Shown: positions 1 through 6,004 of the stretch, piece by piece | Layout: the number at the start of each line of letters is the position of its first letter | How positions within the stretch are numbered: position 1 is the first letter of the stretch | Position numbers and translations under genes: made by a program | Notes under the pieces: generated by a model | What the model was told of the DNA's origin: nothing | Database searches by the model: none | The model's input: the letters and a program-made list of their open reading frames with translations, nothing else | From: an uncultured Bacillus sp. | Lineage (GTDB): Bacteria > Bacillota > Bacilli > Bacillales > DSM-1321 | Reading direction: 5' to 3' | DNA: 7,252 nucleotides | NCBI GenBank assembly: GCA_934215995.1 | Contig: CAKQBC010000116.1 | Span: forward strand, 1-7,252

Positions 1-1
1 G

Positions 2-439
2 CCGTCCTTCGCTTCAGTTGAAATGAAGGAAATATACGGGTACCTGAATGACGGCGGCATACGAAAAGGGAATGCCCTTCAGAGTATGAGCCATCTGTTG
101 TTGATGAGCAAAGAGCCGGTGTATAAGAAAGCGGACAGACTGCTCAGCATCCGTAAAGCCATAAAGGATGCTGATATCAAACTCGACAGCTATTCAGAGA
201 GCATGATTGCCGTGCTCGCCCTTGTCAAGCAAGAACAGGAAATCAATAAGACCATTGAACAAATCGGGGAAACAAGCCGTTTCCTAGAGAATCAAAAAGG
301 ATTCGGTGCATACAACTGTCCAAAACAGCATCCAAAGCATCCTTCTGGCACAGCAGGCAGTCATGATCGGAGCCGTCAGTGCAGCGGCGGTTTCCTCTTC
401 TTCGGGCGGAGATTAAGAGAAAACACATCAGCCACATAA
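2..439 (+). CDS. 3' end of an unrecognised gene with apparent frameshift
   Basis: The reading frame is open to the left edge of the window, so the true start is probably outside it. The first in-window ATG is at 23, with no convincing ribosome binding site. Residues up to about position 298 look like ordinary soluble helical protein, rich in Lys, Glu, Ile and Leu. After that the frame turns into Pro/His/Gly/Arg/Cys-rich sequence typical of out-of-frame reading, and stops at 437-439. The frame starting at 303 instead gives a natural-looking C-terminus with an amphipathic Gln/Ile/Leu stretch, an Ala/Val-rich stretch and the ending SSSSGGD, with a stop at 414-416. One extra base between 288 and 302, most simply in the A-run 294-298, would explain this. 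It is either a frame-disrupted gene or a sequence error. I do not recognise the family. The gene ends just before a terminator and converges on the lipoprotein gene. Confidence 0.6.
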   Translation, partial: PSFASVEMKEIYGYLNDGGIRKGNALQSMSHLLLMSKEPVYKKADRLLSIRKAIKDADIKLDSYSESMIAVLALVKQEQEINKTIEQIGETSRFLENQKGFGAYNCPKQHPKHPSGTAGSHDRSRQCSGGFLFFGRRLRENTSAT

Positions 440-444
440 ATGGG

Positions 445-481
445 AAAAACCAGGCCGCCGCACAGGAGAGCCTGGTTTTTT
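445..481. terminator. Bidirectional rho-independent terminator
   Basis: AAAAACCAGGC (445-455) pairs perfectly with GCCTGGTTTTT (470-480) around a 14-base loop. The stem is flanked by A-runs on the left and T-runs on the right, so it gives a U-tail on either strand. It lies between the ends of two convergent genes (plus-strand stops at 416 or 439, minus-strand stop at 487) and probably serves both. Confidence 0.85.
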
Positions 482-486
482 GGTAT

Positions 487-1122
487 TCAAAGGGTATTCA
501 TGAACTCAAGGATGGCATCATTGTACTGGGTCAGATATTCCGTCCCCTTATTCAAATGGGCGGTACACTGATTCAGTTTATTCAAATCGACTGAATCGAT
601 TGCTTCCGGATATAGCTTCACTACTTTCTCATATTCATCCATCGCCAAAAGAAGCAGATCATGCGCCTTTATGATGGCCGGGTTTTCAGGTACGTCCATT
701 TCACGGACAAGATTGATTCCATCCTGTATTTGCTGAAGGGAGGCGCTTTGCCTTTCTCTCCAGCCGCTGTCCTGCATTAATGCCGTGTTATCGGCTAATT
801 CGAAATTGCCTTCGCTGAATGCCTGCATGCCTTGCTGAAGCGGCATCAAGGCATTGGGAAAGTCCGTCATATACATGCCGATTTGATCCAATCCGTCTTG
901 ATCCAATCCGTCCTGTTCTTCATCCTTTGGCTGTTCATCGGCCGGTTCGGGCTCTTCTTCAACTGGCTCTTCCTCTGTTTTCTCAGGCTCTTTTTTCACA
1001 TCTTCCGTCTTCGGTTCCTCTTTTTCCGGTTTGCTTGTTTCTTCTTCTTCGCTGCAGGCTGCCAGGACTACCGCCAGAATGCACGCCAAAAAAGCCGTTC
1101 TTACTCCCTTAACAATCGACAA
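487..1122 (-). CDS. Secreted lipoprotein with acidic linker, function unknown
   Basis: A 211-residue protein with a lipoprotein signal peptide: basic start (Lys5, Arg8), a hydrophobic core at about residues 10-22, and lipobox L20-A21-A22-C23. It should be lipidated on Cys23 and anchored on the outer face of the membrane. Residues 24-70 are a low-complexity Glu/Lys/Pro linker of the kind that spans the wall. It is followed by a repeated DGLDQ and then a predicted all-helical domain at about 81-211, with no membrane segment or catalytic motif that I recognise. The start is TTG at 1122, supported by GGGAGGAG seven bases upstream on the minus strand. It is transcribed away from the lsrRK-cupin operon and separated from it by a hairpin, so it is probably an independent unit. 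The domain resembles conserved lipoproteins of unknown function in Bacillus, but I cannot name a family with certainty. Confidence 0.85.
   Translation of the reverse strand: MSIVKGVRTAFLACILAVVLAACSEEEETSKPEKEEPKTEDVKKEPEKTEEEPVEEEPEPADEQPKDEEQDGLDQDGLDQIGMYMTDFPNALMPLQQGMQAFSEGNFELADNTALMQDSGWRERQSASLQQIQDGINLVREMDVPENPAIIKAHDLLLLAMDEYEKVVKLYPEAIDSVDLNKLNQCTAHLNKGTEYLTQYNDAILEFMNTL
883..912 (-). repeat. Perfect 15-bp tandem duplication within the lipoprotein gene
   Basis: TTGATCCAATCCGTC occurs twice head to tail (883-897 and 898-912) without a mismatch. On the coding (minus) strand it encodes two DGLDQ units (residues 71-80) at the junction between the acidic linker and the helical domain. 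The length keeps the reading frame. Identity at every third-codon position suggests a recent slippage duplication. Confidence 0.9.
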
Positions 1123-1228
1123 TGTTGATCTCCTCCCAAGATGTAATAAGGAAGCGAGCGGATCACCTCCGTATAAGCAGCCATCGATTTTTTAAGCAGT
1201 CATCCACTGGCCATATTCTCGATGAACG

Positions 1229-1256
1229 TCTATAGGTATATGTATACACGGGACAA
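1229..1256 (-). promoter_or_regulatory. Possible sigma-A promoter of the lipoprotein gene
   Basis: On the minus strand TTGTCC (1256-1251) and TATAGA (1234-1229) are spaced by 16 bases, each matching 4 of 6 consensus positions. This would give a leader of about 100 bases. It is only a consensus match, in the only AT-rich part of the upstream gap. Confidence 0.3.
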
Positions 1257-1308
1257 TAACACGATGTTCATTAATTTTTGGAATTTCTATATAGTGTTAC
1301 TGAACGGA

Positions 1309-1346
1309 GAAAGCTTCAGCCGGATATGGCTGAAGCTTTCTTTATT
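1309..1346. terminator. Hairpin terminator at the end of the lsrRK-cupin operon
   Basis: GAAAGCTTCAGCC (1309-1321) pairs perfectly over 13 bases with GGCTGAAGCTTTC (1328-1340), around the six-base loop GGATAT. It lies 19 bases beyond the cupin stop on the minus strand and so is placed to end that operon. The T-rich tail is better on the plus strand (CTTTCTTTATT) than on the minus strand (CTTTCTCC), so the minus-strand tail is weak. Confidence 0.75.
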
Positions 1347-1359
1347 CTTGCTGAGGCCA

Positions 1360-1713
1360 TCAGCCATAAGGCCTATAGTCGACATCCACCTTATCCTGGA
1401 TCTGGTAAGGGGCGAGCATAAAAGCGGCTTTCATGATCGATTCGCCTTTGTTGATCAGATAATGGACCTTCTTTGGTTCCACATGGATGAAATCTCCTTT
1501 TTTGCAGTGATGGATTTCATTGTCGATGTGTATTTCCAATTCCCCTTCGAGGATGAAGAAGTTCTCTTCCATAATGGTATGGTAATGGGAGATGAAATCC
1601 TGTCCCGGCTGCAGAACGACGACACCGAAGTTCATTCTCGGTCCCTTCAGCAAATATTTCGGACCGCTTTCCCCAAATCGGTATTCTCTCTCATTCTCGT
1701 TGATGACGGACAT
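1360..1713 (-). CDS. Small single-domain cupin protein in the lsrRK operon
   Basis: A 117-residue protein made of one cupin beta-barrel. Cupin motif 1 is intact: G37, H43, H45, E50 and G57 match the G-X5-H-X-H-X4-E-X6-G pattern. Motif 2 is present as G73, P80, H84 and N88, with slightly shifted spacing and no central Gly. The four expected metal ligands (His43, His45, Glu50, His84) are therefore all there, so a metal-binding enzyme or ligand-binding protein is likely. There is no signal peptide, so it should be cytoplasmic. ATG at 1713 is preceded by AAAGGAGG eight bases upstream. The gene begins 25 bases after the lsrK stop and no terminator separates them, so it is co-transcribed with lsrR and lsrK. 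Its function is unknown. A role on AI-2, phospho-AI-2 or a derivative is inferred from context only. Small cupins include sugar-phosphate isomerases, epimerases, dioxygenases and binding proteins, and the sequence does not decide between these. Confidence 0.9.
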   Translation of the reverse strand: MSVINENEREYRFGESGPKYLLKGPRMNFGVVVLQPGQDFISHYHTIMEENFFILEGELEIHIDNEIHHCKKGDFIHVEPKKVHYLINKGESIMKAAFMLAPYQIQDKVDVDYRPYG

Positions 1714-1738
1714 TGTATCGTCCTCCTTTTATCAAGAT

Positions 1739-3343
1739 TTATAGGCCGGGTGCAATCCACATATGCTCCGTGTATCCCTGGTCGGCCAGGCTCAGCTGCG
1801 CTTTGTATACGGATCGCCACTTTTCGAATTGTTCATCATAGATTTCCCGGTTTTCTTCTGTCGGCAAGTAAGTTTTTTCGAACTTGACCACCCTGGCGAT
1901 GGCATCATTGAAATCTTCATACATACCAGCCCCGACGCCCGCGCAGATGGCTGCGCCCAGTGCGGTCGCTTCCTTTACGACAGGGACTTTAACGGGCAGG
2001 TTCAGTACATCCGCCACGATTTGGCACCATAGGGGGCTTTTCGATGCGCCGCCCCCGAAGACGATCGAAGCCGGCCGATTATTTGTGACTTTGGAAACCT
2101 CTTCGATATTTCCTTTCGTTACGAAAGCGGCATTTTCCATGATGGCCCGGTAAAAGGTCGCTTTATTGAAATCATTCGTAAACTTGAAGTTTATGAAACT
2201 CGGAGATGCATGCTTCCAGGAAAAGTAGTCCATAGAATCGGAGAAGGTGCAGAGCAAACCGTTGCTGCCGGCGGGGACATTCTCGGCCCGTCTCTCCATC
2301 TGTGTGTAGATGCTTTCCTGTTTCTGTTCCTGGAGATGTTTTTCGAGCTCACAGAACGTATCCCTGAACCATTTCATAATCAACCCGGGGAAGAAGGCGA
2401 TCGCTTCATACTGCCATGTGTCCGGCACGGCATGGCAATTGACCCTGACCCTGCAGGAATCATTGATTTCAATCTTGTTCGTCGTATATTCATATTGCCA
2501 GAAGCTTCCGCCCAGGACGGCAGCATCGCCCTCGTTGATGACGCCCATCCCAATGCAGCCAAGTTGCGCATCCCCGCCGCCGGCTACGACGGCTGTATGG
2601 ACACTAAGGCCGGTAAGGGCGGAGAAGGATTCGGTTATATGCCCGATGATTGTGCCGCTTTCATGGACAACGGGGAAAATATCGCTCCTCAGCCCGACTT
2701 CGGCACATATCCGCGGCTCCCAATTCCTTTTTTTAAGGTCAAACAGGCCGGTTGTGCATCCGTTGGATGGTTCGGCGGATATGATGCCGGTCAGACGGTA
2801 GCTGATCCAGTCGTTCAGCATCGAGACATACTTGATTTCACTGTACAGCTCAGGAAGATGGTTTTTCACCCACAGCAGGCGGGGGATGGCGCTCAGTGAG
2901 AAGGTCTGGCCGGAAACACGGTGAAGTTCCGCTTCGATGGTGCCGCTTATTTTGTGCAGGTTCGCGACCTCGTCATGGGATCTCGAATCGACATTGGCGC
3001 AAGCCCATAGCTCCTTGCCGTTCCGATCATATAAAACGATCGCCTCGCGCATGCTGGTCGTCGAAATAGCCACGATGCGGTCCGGGCTTACGTTGCTTTT
3101 TTTCAGAACATCTTTTATCAAATTGATAATGATGGTGATGTTCTTCTCGATATCGAAATCCATCGACCCCGGATACCGTTCATCTTCCAGGTGGGTCCAT
3201 TCCGACTGGGCCGCAAACAGCTCGTTCCCCGATGCATCAAACAGGATCGCCCTGGCGCTGCCCGTTCCGGCATCAATCGCCATTACGTATTTCTCCATGT
3301 CATATCCGCTCCATTCACGCTTAAGATAATAGGTTTTCTTCAT
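1739..3343 (-). CDS. lsrK: Autoinducer-2 kinase LsrK (FGGY carbohydrate kinase family)
   Basis: Phosphorylates imported AI-2 (the open DPD form) with ATP in the cytoplasm, trapping it and making the inducer that LsrR senses. The 534-residue length is close to E. coli LsrK (530). Resemblance runs end to end: phosphate loop DAGTGS (24-29), PGSMDFD (58-64), SMRE (97-100), WACANVDSR (113-121), SGQTFSLSAIPRLLW (144-158), GGGDAQLGC (255-263) with Asp258 as the expected catalytic base, PVVKEATALG near the C-terminus, and the same WxAPGL ending. The first Met overlaps the lsrR stop as ATGA, suggesting translational coupling. A second start, Met16 (3298), has GGAG ten bases upstream and would give 519 residues. 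The N-terminal extension of about 15 residues also exists in the E. coli protein, so I keep the longer form, with uncertainty. Other FGGY sugar kinases are a much weaker fit. Confidence 0.95.
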   Translation of the reverse strand: MKKTYYLKREWSGYDMEKYVMAIDAGTGSARAILFDASGNELFAAQSEWTHLEDERYPGSMDFDIEKNITIIINLIKDVLKKSNVSPDRIVAISTTSMREAIVLYDRNGKELWACANVDSRSHDEVANLHKISGTIEAELHRVSGQTFSLSAIPRLLWVKNHLPELYSEIKYVSMLNDWISYRLTGIISAEPSNGCTTGLFDLKKRNWEPRICAEVGLRSDIFPVVHESGTIIGHITESFSALTGLSVHTAVVAGGGDAQLGCIGMGVINEGDAAVLGGSFWQYEYTTNKIEINDSCRVRVNCHAVPDTWQYEAIAFFPGLIMKWFRDTFCELEKHLQEQKQESIYTQMERRAENVPAGSNGLLCTFSDSMDYFSWKHASPSFINFKFTNDFNKATFYRAIMENAAFVTKGNIEEVSKVTNNRPASIVFGGGASKSPLWCQIVADVLNLPVKVPVVKEATALGAAICAGVGAGMYEDFNDAIARVVKFEKTYLPTEENREIYDEQFEKWRSVYKAQLSLADQGYTEHMWIAPGL

Positions 3344-4239
3344 TGAACAAGGCTCTTGGCGACGCCTTCATCCGTGATGAGGACATCGATATACCCGCCA
3401 TTCAACGCTCCGATGATCGCTTCGCGCTTCTCCAAACCGCCTGCGATTGCAATGACATGGTCCATTGACTTCAGGCGGCGAATATCCGTGCTGATCAATT
3501 GTTTATGCAACGGGAAATCAAGGACCTCGCCATTTTTGTCATAAAACTGGCTCAGGAGGTCGCCGACCGCGCCCATCGATTTATATATTTCGATATCATT
3601 CGGGTTCACATATCCTTCTTTCACGAGGGTTGCATGGTCATTGAGTGCGCCTATGCCGATGATGGTGGCCGTGGCGTACGGGACCATTTCCGAGATCTGT
3701 CTGATCGGTTTTTCCTGCATCAATTGTGTGGCGAGCTGTTCGGTCGAAACAAGCAACGGCGCCGGCATGATGTAATGCGTGTGATCGGCAGAATGCGTGG
3801 AGTCGGGGATGTAAAAACGGACTCCGCCCGATAAAGAAACGAACGTGACCTTATACTTCGGTGAGATGGCCAGATGCCGTAACGTTTTGGATACCGCGAG
3901 CCCATAGCCGATATTGATCATCGTGTCGGACGTGATTCGGTCCTCGATATAGTGGGCGGCTGCCTTCGTCAGGCTATCCAGCGGGTTATGGCTGGAGGCG
4001 GGGACGATATAAATGTCCTTCAGCCTGTATGCCTGTTTGATTTTATTCTGCAGGTCCATGTCAAAATACGGATCTAGATTGATTTTGAATTGAATAATGT
4101 TTGTTGTCTTGGCGATATCCAGGCATTTGATCACTTTCATTCTCGACAGGTTCAGGGAGTCCGCTATCTCATTCTGCGTCAGGCCCTCATTGTAGTATTT
4201 CCAGGCAACTTTCATGATCAGGCTGTTCTCATAGGTCAT
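3340..4239 (-). CDS. lsrR: LsrR-type transcriptional repressor (SorC family)
   Basis: A cytoplasmic DNA-binding repressor of the SorC family. The N-terminal helix-turn-helix spans roughly residues 20-39 (GLTQNEIADSLNLSRMKV), matching the GLTQ-E-I-D-L-L-R-KV pattern of E. coli LsrR. The sugar-phosphate-binding domain fills the rest, with IGYG near 110-113, SLSGGV near 135-140, MPAPLLVS, IGIGAL, GAVGD and a final GGYIDVLITDEGVA. By family, phospho-AI-2 binds this domain and releases DNA. The start is uncertain: a GTG at 4248 gives three more residues but has no spaced ribosome binding site, whereas ATG at 4239 has AAAGAG eight bases upstream, so I prefer ATG (299 residues). The gene is divergent from lsrA and overlaps lsrK by four bases (ATGA). 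It probably controls both directions from the shared gap. Confidence 0.93.
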   Translation of the reverse strand: MTYENSLIMKVAWKYYNEGLTQNEIADSLNLSRMKVIKCLDIAKTTNIIQFKINLDPYFDMDLQNKIKQAYRLKDIYIVPASSHNPLDSLTKAAAHYIEDRITSDTMINIGYGLAVSKTLRHLAISPKYKVTFVSLSGGVRFYIPDSTHSADHTHYIMPAPLLVSTEQLATQLMQEKPIRQISEMVPYATATIIGIGALNDHATLVKEGYVNPNDIEIYKSMGAVGDLLSQFYDKNGEVLDFPLHKQLISTDIRRLKSMDHVIAIAGGLEKREAIIGALNGGYIDVLITDEGVAKSLVQ

Positions 4240-4271
4240 GGCATCCACTCTTTACTAATTTGATTAACAAA

Positions 4272-4277
4272 ATTATA
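4272..4277 (-). promoter_or_regulatory. Candidate -10 box for the lsrRK-cupin operon
   Basis: The minus strand reads a perfect TATAAT here, 33 bases before the preferred lsrR ATG. No good -35 box is found 16-18 bases upstream (ATCATA at 17), so the promoter would be weak or activator-assisted. It lies between the two TGATTAA repeats, a position where a repressor bound to them could block it (autoregulation). Confidence 0.4.
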
Positions 4278-4376
4278 TGACTTGACGATTGTTTTATGAT
4301 TAAACATCCGTCAGCCTTCCGCACCAATTTTGCCCGTTTACATGAAACGAACAATCCATCTTCATACCAGCAAATG

Positions 4377-4386
4377 AAGCGCTTAC
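4377..4386 (+). promoter_or_regulatory. Partial cre-like element (possible CcpA site)
   Basis: AAGCGCTTAC matches the inner ten bases of an ideal catabolite-responsive element such as TGTAAGCGCTTACA, but the outer TG is displaced by one base and the last A is missing. A second weaker match, GGCATGCGCTTTCG, lies at 4466-4479. Catabolite control of lsr operons is known in enterobacteria through CRP. Control by CcpA here is a guess. Confidence 0.25.
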
Positions 4387-4489
4387 CAATCTATATTTTT
4401 TTCTCGGCTGGAAAAGAATAAAAAGTTTTAAGGTTAATAAAATGATTGTAAATGGGGTTTGAAATGGCATGCGCTTTCGTTTTGAGGGG

Positions 4490-4494
4490 GGAGG
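4490..4494 (+). promoter_or_regulatory. Ribosome binding site of lsrA in a G-rich tract
   Basis: GGAGG lies nine bases before ATG 4504 and decides for that start over the in-frame ATG at 4510 (15 bases away). It is embedded in an unusually pure G tract at 4486-4499: six G, one A, five G, then AG. Confidence 0.7.
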
Positions 4495-4503
4495 GGGAGT
4501 GCG

Positions 4504-6003
4504 ATGGGAATGGCAAAGAATTTGGTGCGGCTCGAGGATATACGGAAATCCTTTCATCAGAATACGGTTTTGGACGGGGTTTCGCTTGAGCTGAATGAGT
4601 CTGAAATTGTCTCGATTATCGGGGGCAACGGTGCCGGGAAAAGCACATTGATGAAGATCCTTACCGGGATTTACACCGCGGATTCGGGAACGGTTGAGAT
4701 TGACGGTGAAAAGGCGGCGCATCTCAATCCGAAAGCCGCGCATGAAAGAGGCATCTACCTGGTGCCACAGGAACCGCTGCTATTTCCCAATATGACGATT
4801 GAACAGAACCTTACAATCGGGATGGATAAAAAGAAAAAAGAGGTAAGGGAAGAAGCGGACAGCATAATCGGGGACTTGGGCTGGACAATCGATATGAAAC
4901 GGATGGCCTCTACATTGAGCATTGCTGAACAGCAACAGCTTGAGATCATTAAAGGGATTCTCAGGAAGTCAAAAGTATTGATTCTTGATGAACCGACGTC
5001 CACATTGACATTTTCGGAAACGGAATCCTTATTCAAAGTAATCCACCGGCTGAAGGAGGCTGGAGTGGGAATCTTTTATATTACCCACCGGCTTGACGAA
5101 GTCTTCCGGATATCCACGCATGCAGTCATCTTACGGGATGGAAAAGTGACGCTTAAAGGGAAAGTGGAGGATTTTACAAAAGAAATGTTCATCGAAGGGA
5201 TGCTGCCGGAGTCAACAGACAGGCAACACCAACAACCTTCCATGCGGCGGACGGCGAGCAGGGAGAGGGAAACACCTGTACTTCAAGTGGAAAATATCAG
5301 CGGCGACGGCTTCCGGTATATTAGCTTCGAAGTTTACGAGGGGGAGGTTGTCGGCATCGCCGGGCTTGTGGGGGCGGGAAGGACGGAAATCGCCGAAGCG
5401 GTATACGGGCTGAATTGGACAGCGGGCGGAAAAATCCGGCTGAACGGGATAGACATCACCCATTCGACGATGAATGACAGCGCTTCCAATGGGGTGGCCC
5501 TTATTCCGGAGGACCGGTTTCTGCATGGCATCTTTCCGATTGCCACTGTCAGGGACAATATTACGGTCCAGTTGATTAAAAAGCATGGTTTCTTTATAAG
5601 GAAGAAAAGTGAGGAACGGCTGGCACGGCAATTGATATCCAAATTGAGAATTAAAGCGGAGTCGCCGGACCATGAAATCAAGTCATTATCCGGGGGCAAC
5701 CAGCAGAAGGCAGTCATTGCCCGGATATTGTCTATGAACCCTAAACTGATCATCATGGATGAGCCGACGAGGGGAATTGATGTGGCATCGCGCGGGGACA
5801 TTTATTCTATCATTGACGAGTTGAAGAACGAAGGAGTGTCGGTTCTGCTCATTTCTTCAGACCTCGAAGAAATCGAAAGAATCAGTGACCGCATTTATGC
5901 GGTTTATCAGGGAACGTGCCGGGTTTGCCTCGGTTCGGATGAAATAAACGCAGGCAACGTGATGAAGGCGGCTTTCGGAACATATGAAGGAGTTGAGAAG
6001 TAG
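4504..6003 (+). CDS. lsrA: AI-2 import ABC transporter ATP-binding protein LsrA
   Basis: A 499-residue tandem ATPase that powers AI-2 uptake on the inner face of the membrane. First nucleotide-binding domain (about 7-235): Walker A GGNGAGKST (40-48), Q-loop Gln89 inside GIYLVPQEPLLFP (83-95, also in E. coli LsrA), degenerate signature LSIAEQQ (138-144), Walker B VLILDE (158-163) and H-loop His195. A linker of about 235-257 follows. Second domain (about 258-499): degenerate Walker A GLVGAGRTE (287-295) with Arg in place of Lys, PEDR (335-338), signature LSGGNQQK (395-402), Walker B IIMDE (416-420), and SSDLEE instead of an H-loop His. A weakened second ATP site is normal for two-domain sugar importers (the RbsA/CUT2 type), so it is not a defect. 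Length is close to E. coli LsrA (511). It heads the plus-strand operon, with lsrC starting one base after its stop. The ribose-type ATPases are the main alternative, but the neighbours settle it. Confidence 0.94.
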   Translation: MGMAKNLVRLEDIRKSFHQNTVLDGVSLELNESEIVSIIGGNGAGKSTLMKILTGIYTADSGTVEIDGEKAAHLNPKAAHERGIYLVPQEPLLFPNMTIEQNLTIGMDKKKKEVREEADSIIGDLGWTIDMKRMASTLSIAEQQQLEIIKGILRKSKVLILDEPTSTLTFSETESLFKVIHRLKEAGVGIFYITHRLDEVFRISTHAVILRDGKVTLKGKVEDFTKEMFIEGMLPESTDRQHQQPSMRRTASRERETPVLQVENISGDGFRYISFEVYEGEVVGIAGLVGAGRTEIAEAVYGLNWTAGGKIRLNGIDITHSTMNDSASNGVALIPEDRFLHGIFPIATVRDNITVQLIKKHGFFIRKKSEERLARQLISKLRIKAESPDHEIKSLSGGNQQKAVIARILSMNPKLIIMDEPTRGIDVASRGDIYSIIDELKNEGVSVLLISSDLEEIERISDRIYAVYQGTCRVCLGSDEINAGNVMKAAFGTYEGVEK

Positions 6004-6004
6004 T

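Larger units (their letters stand above)
4249..4503. promoter_or_regulatory. Divergent lsrR/lsrA control region
   Basis: A 255-base non-coding gap that is AT-rich at its lsrR end and must hold the promoters of both operons. Visible elements: TGATTAA repeated directly at 4261-4267 and 4297-4303 (36 bases apart); an imperfect inverted repeat between TTTGATTAACAAAA and the complement of the region up to about 4305; TTGACG at 4282-4287; TATGAT at 4295-4300 on the plus strand; and the palindrome AAGCGCTT (4377-4384). If lsrA starts near 4305 its leader would be about 200 bases. These repeats are plausible LsrR operators, but I know of no consensus to test them against, and I find no fully convincing plus-strand promoter pair. 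Confidence 0.6.

Noticed and set aside
819..1128. Plus-strand frames of 97-98 residues rich in Phe/Leu
   Set aside because: Antisense of the Glu/Lys-rich lipoprotein linker (GAA/GAG read backwards as TTC/CTC), which gives false membrane-like stretches.
1231..1248. TATAGGTATATGTATACAC quasi-palindrome
   Set aside because: The symmetric part is only GTATA-TG-TATAC. In an AT-rich promoter gap this is likely chance.
1222..1887. Plus-strand open frame of 221 residues
   Set aside because: It runs antisense through the hairpin, the whole cupin gene and the end of lsrK, has no ribosome binding site, and reads like a complement shadow. The cupin on the other strand has clear motifs.
2210..2899. Plus-strand open frame of 229 residues
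   Set aside because: Entirely antisense to lsrK, whose protein matches the known family end to end.
4360..4379. CTTCAT...ATGAAG short hairpin in the lsrA leader
   Set aside because: Only six pairs around an eight-base loop with no U-tail. Too weak to call a riboswitch or attenuator.
4300..4743. Minus-strand open frame of 147 residues across the lsrR-lsrA gap
   Set aside because: It overlaps the start and Walker A region of lsrA, has no good ribosome site and has a Arg/Pro/His-rich composition typical of a shadow frame.
5364..5403. Missing Walker A lysine in the second LsrA domain
   Set aside because: Arg at this place and loss of the H-loop His are usual in the second domain of RbsA/LsrA-type ATPases, so this is not a defect.
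5212..5801. Two long minus-strand frames opposite lsrA
   Set aside because: Shadows of the second ATPase domain, with no motifs or translation signals.
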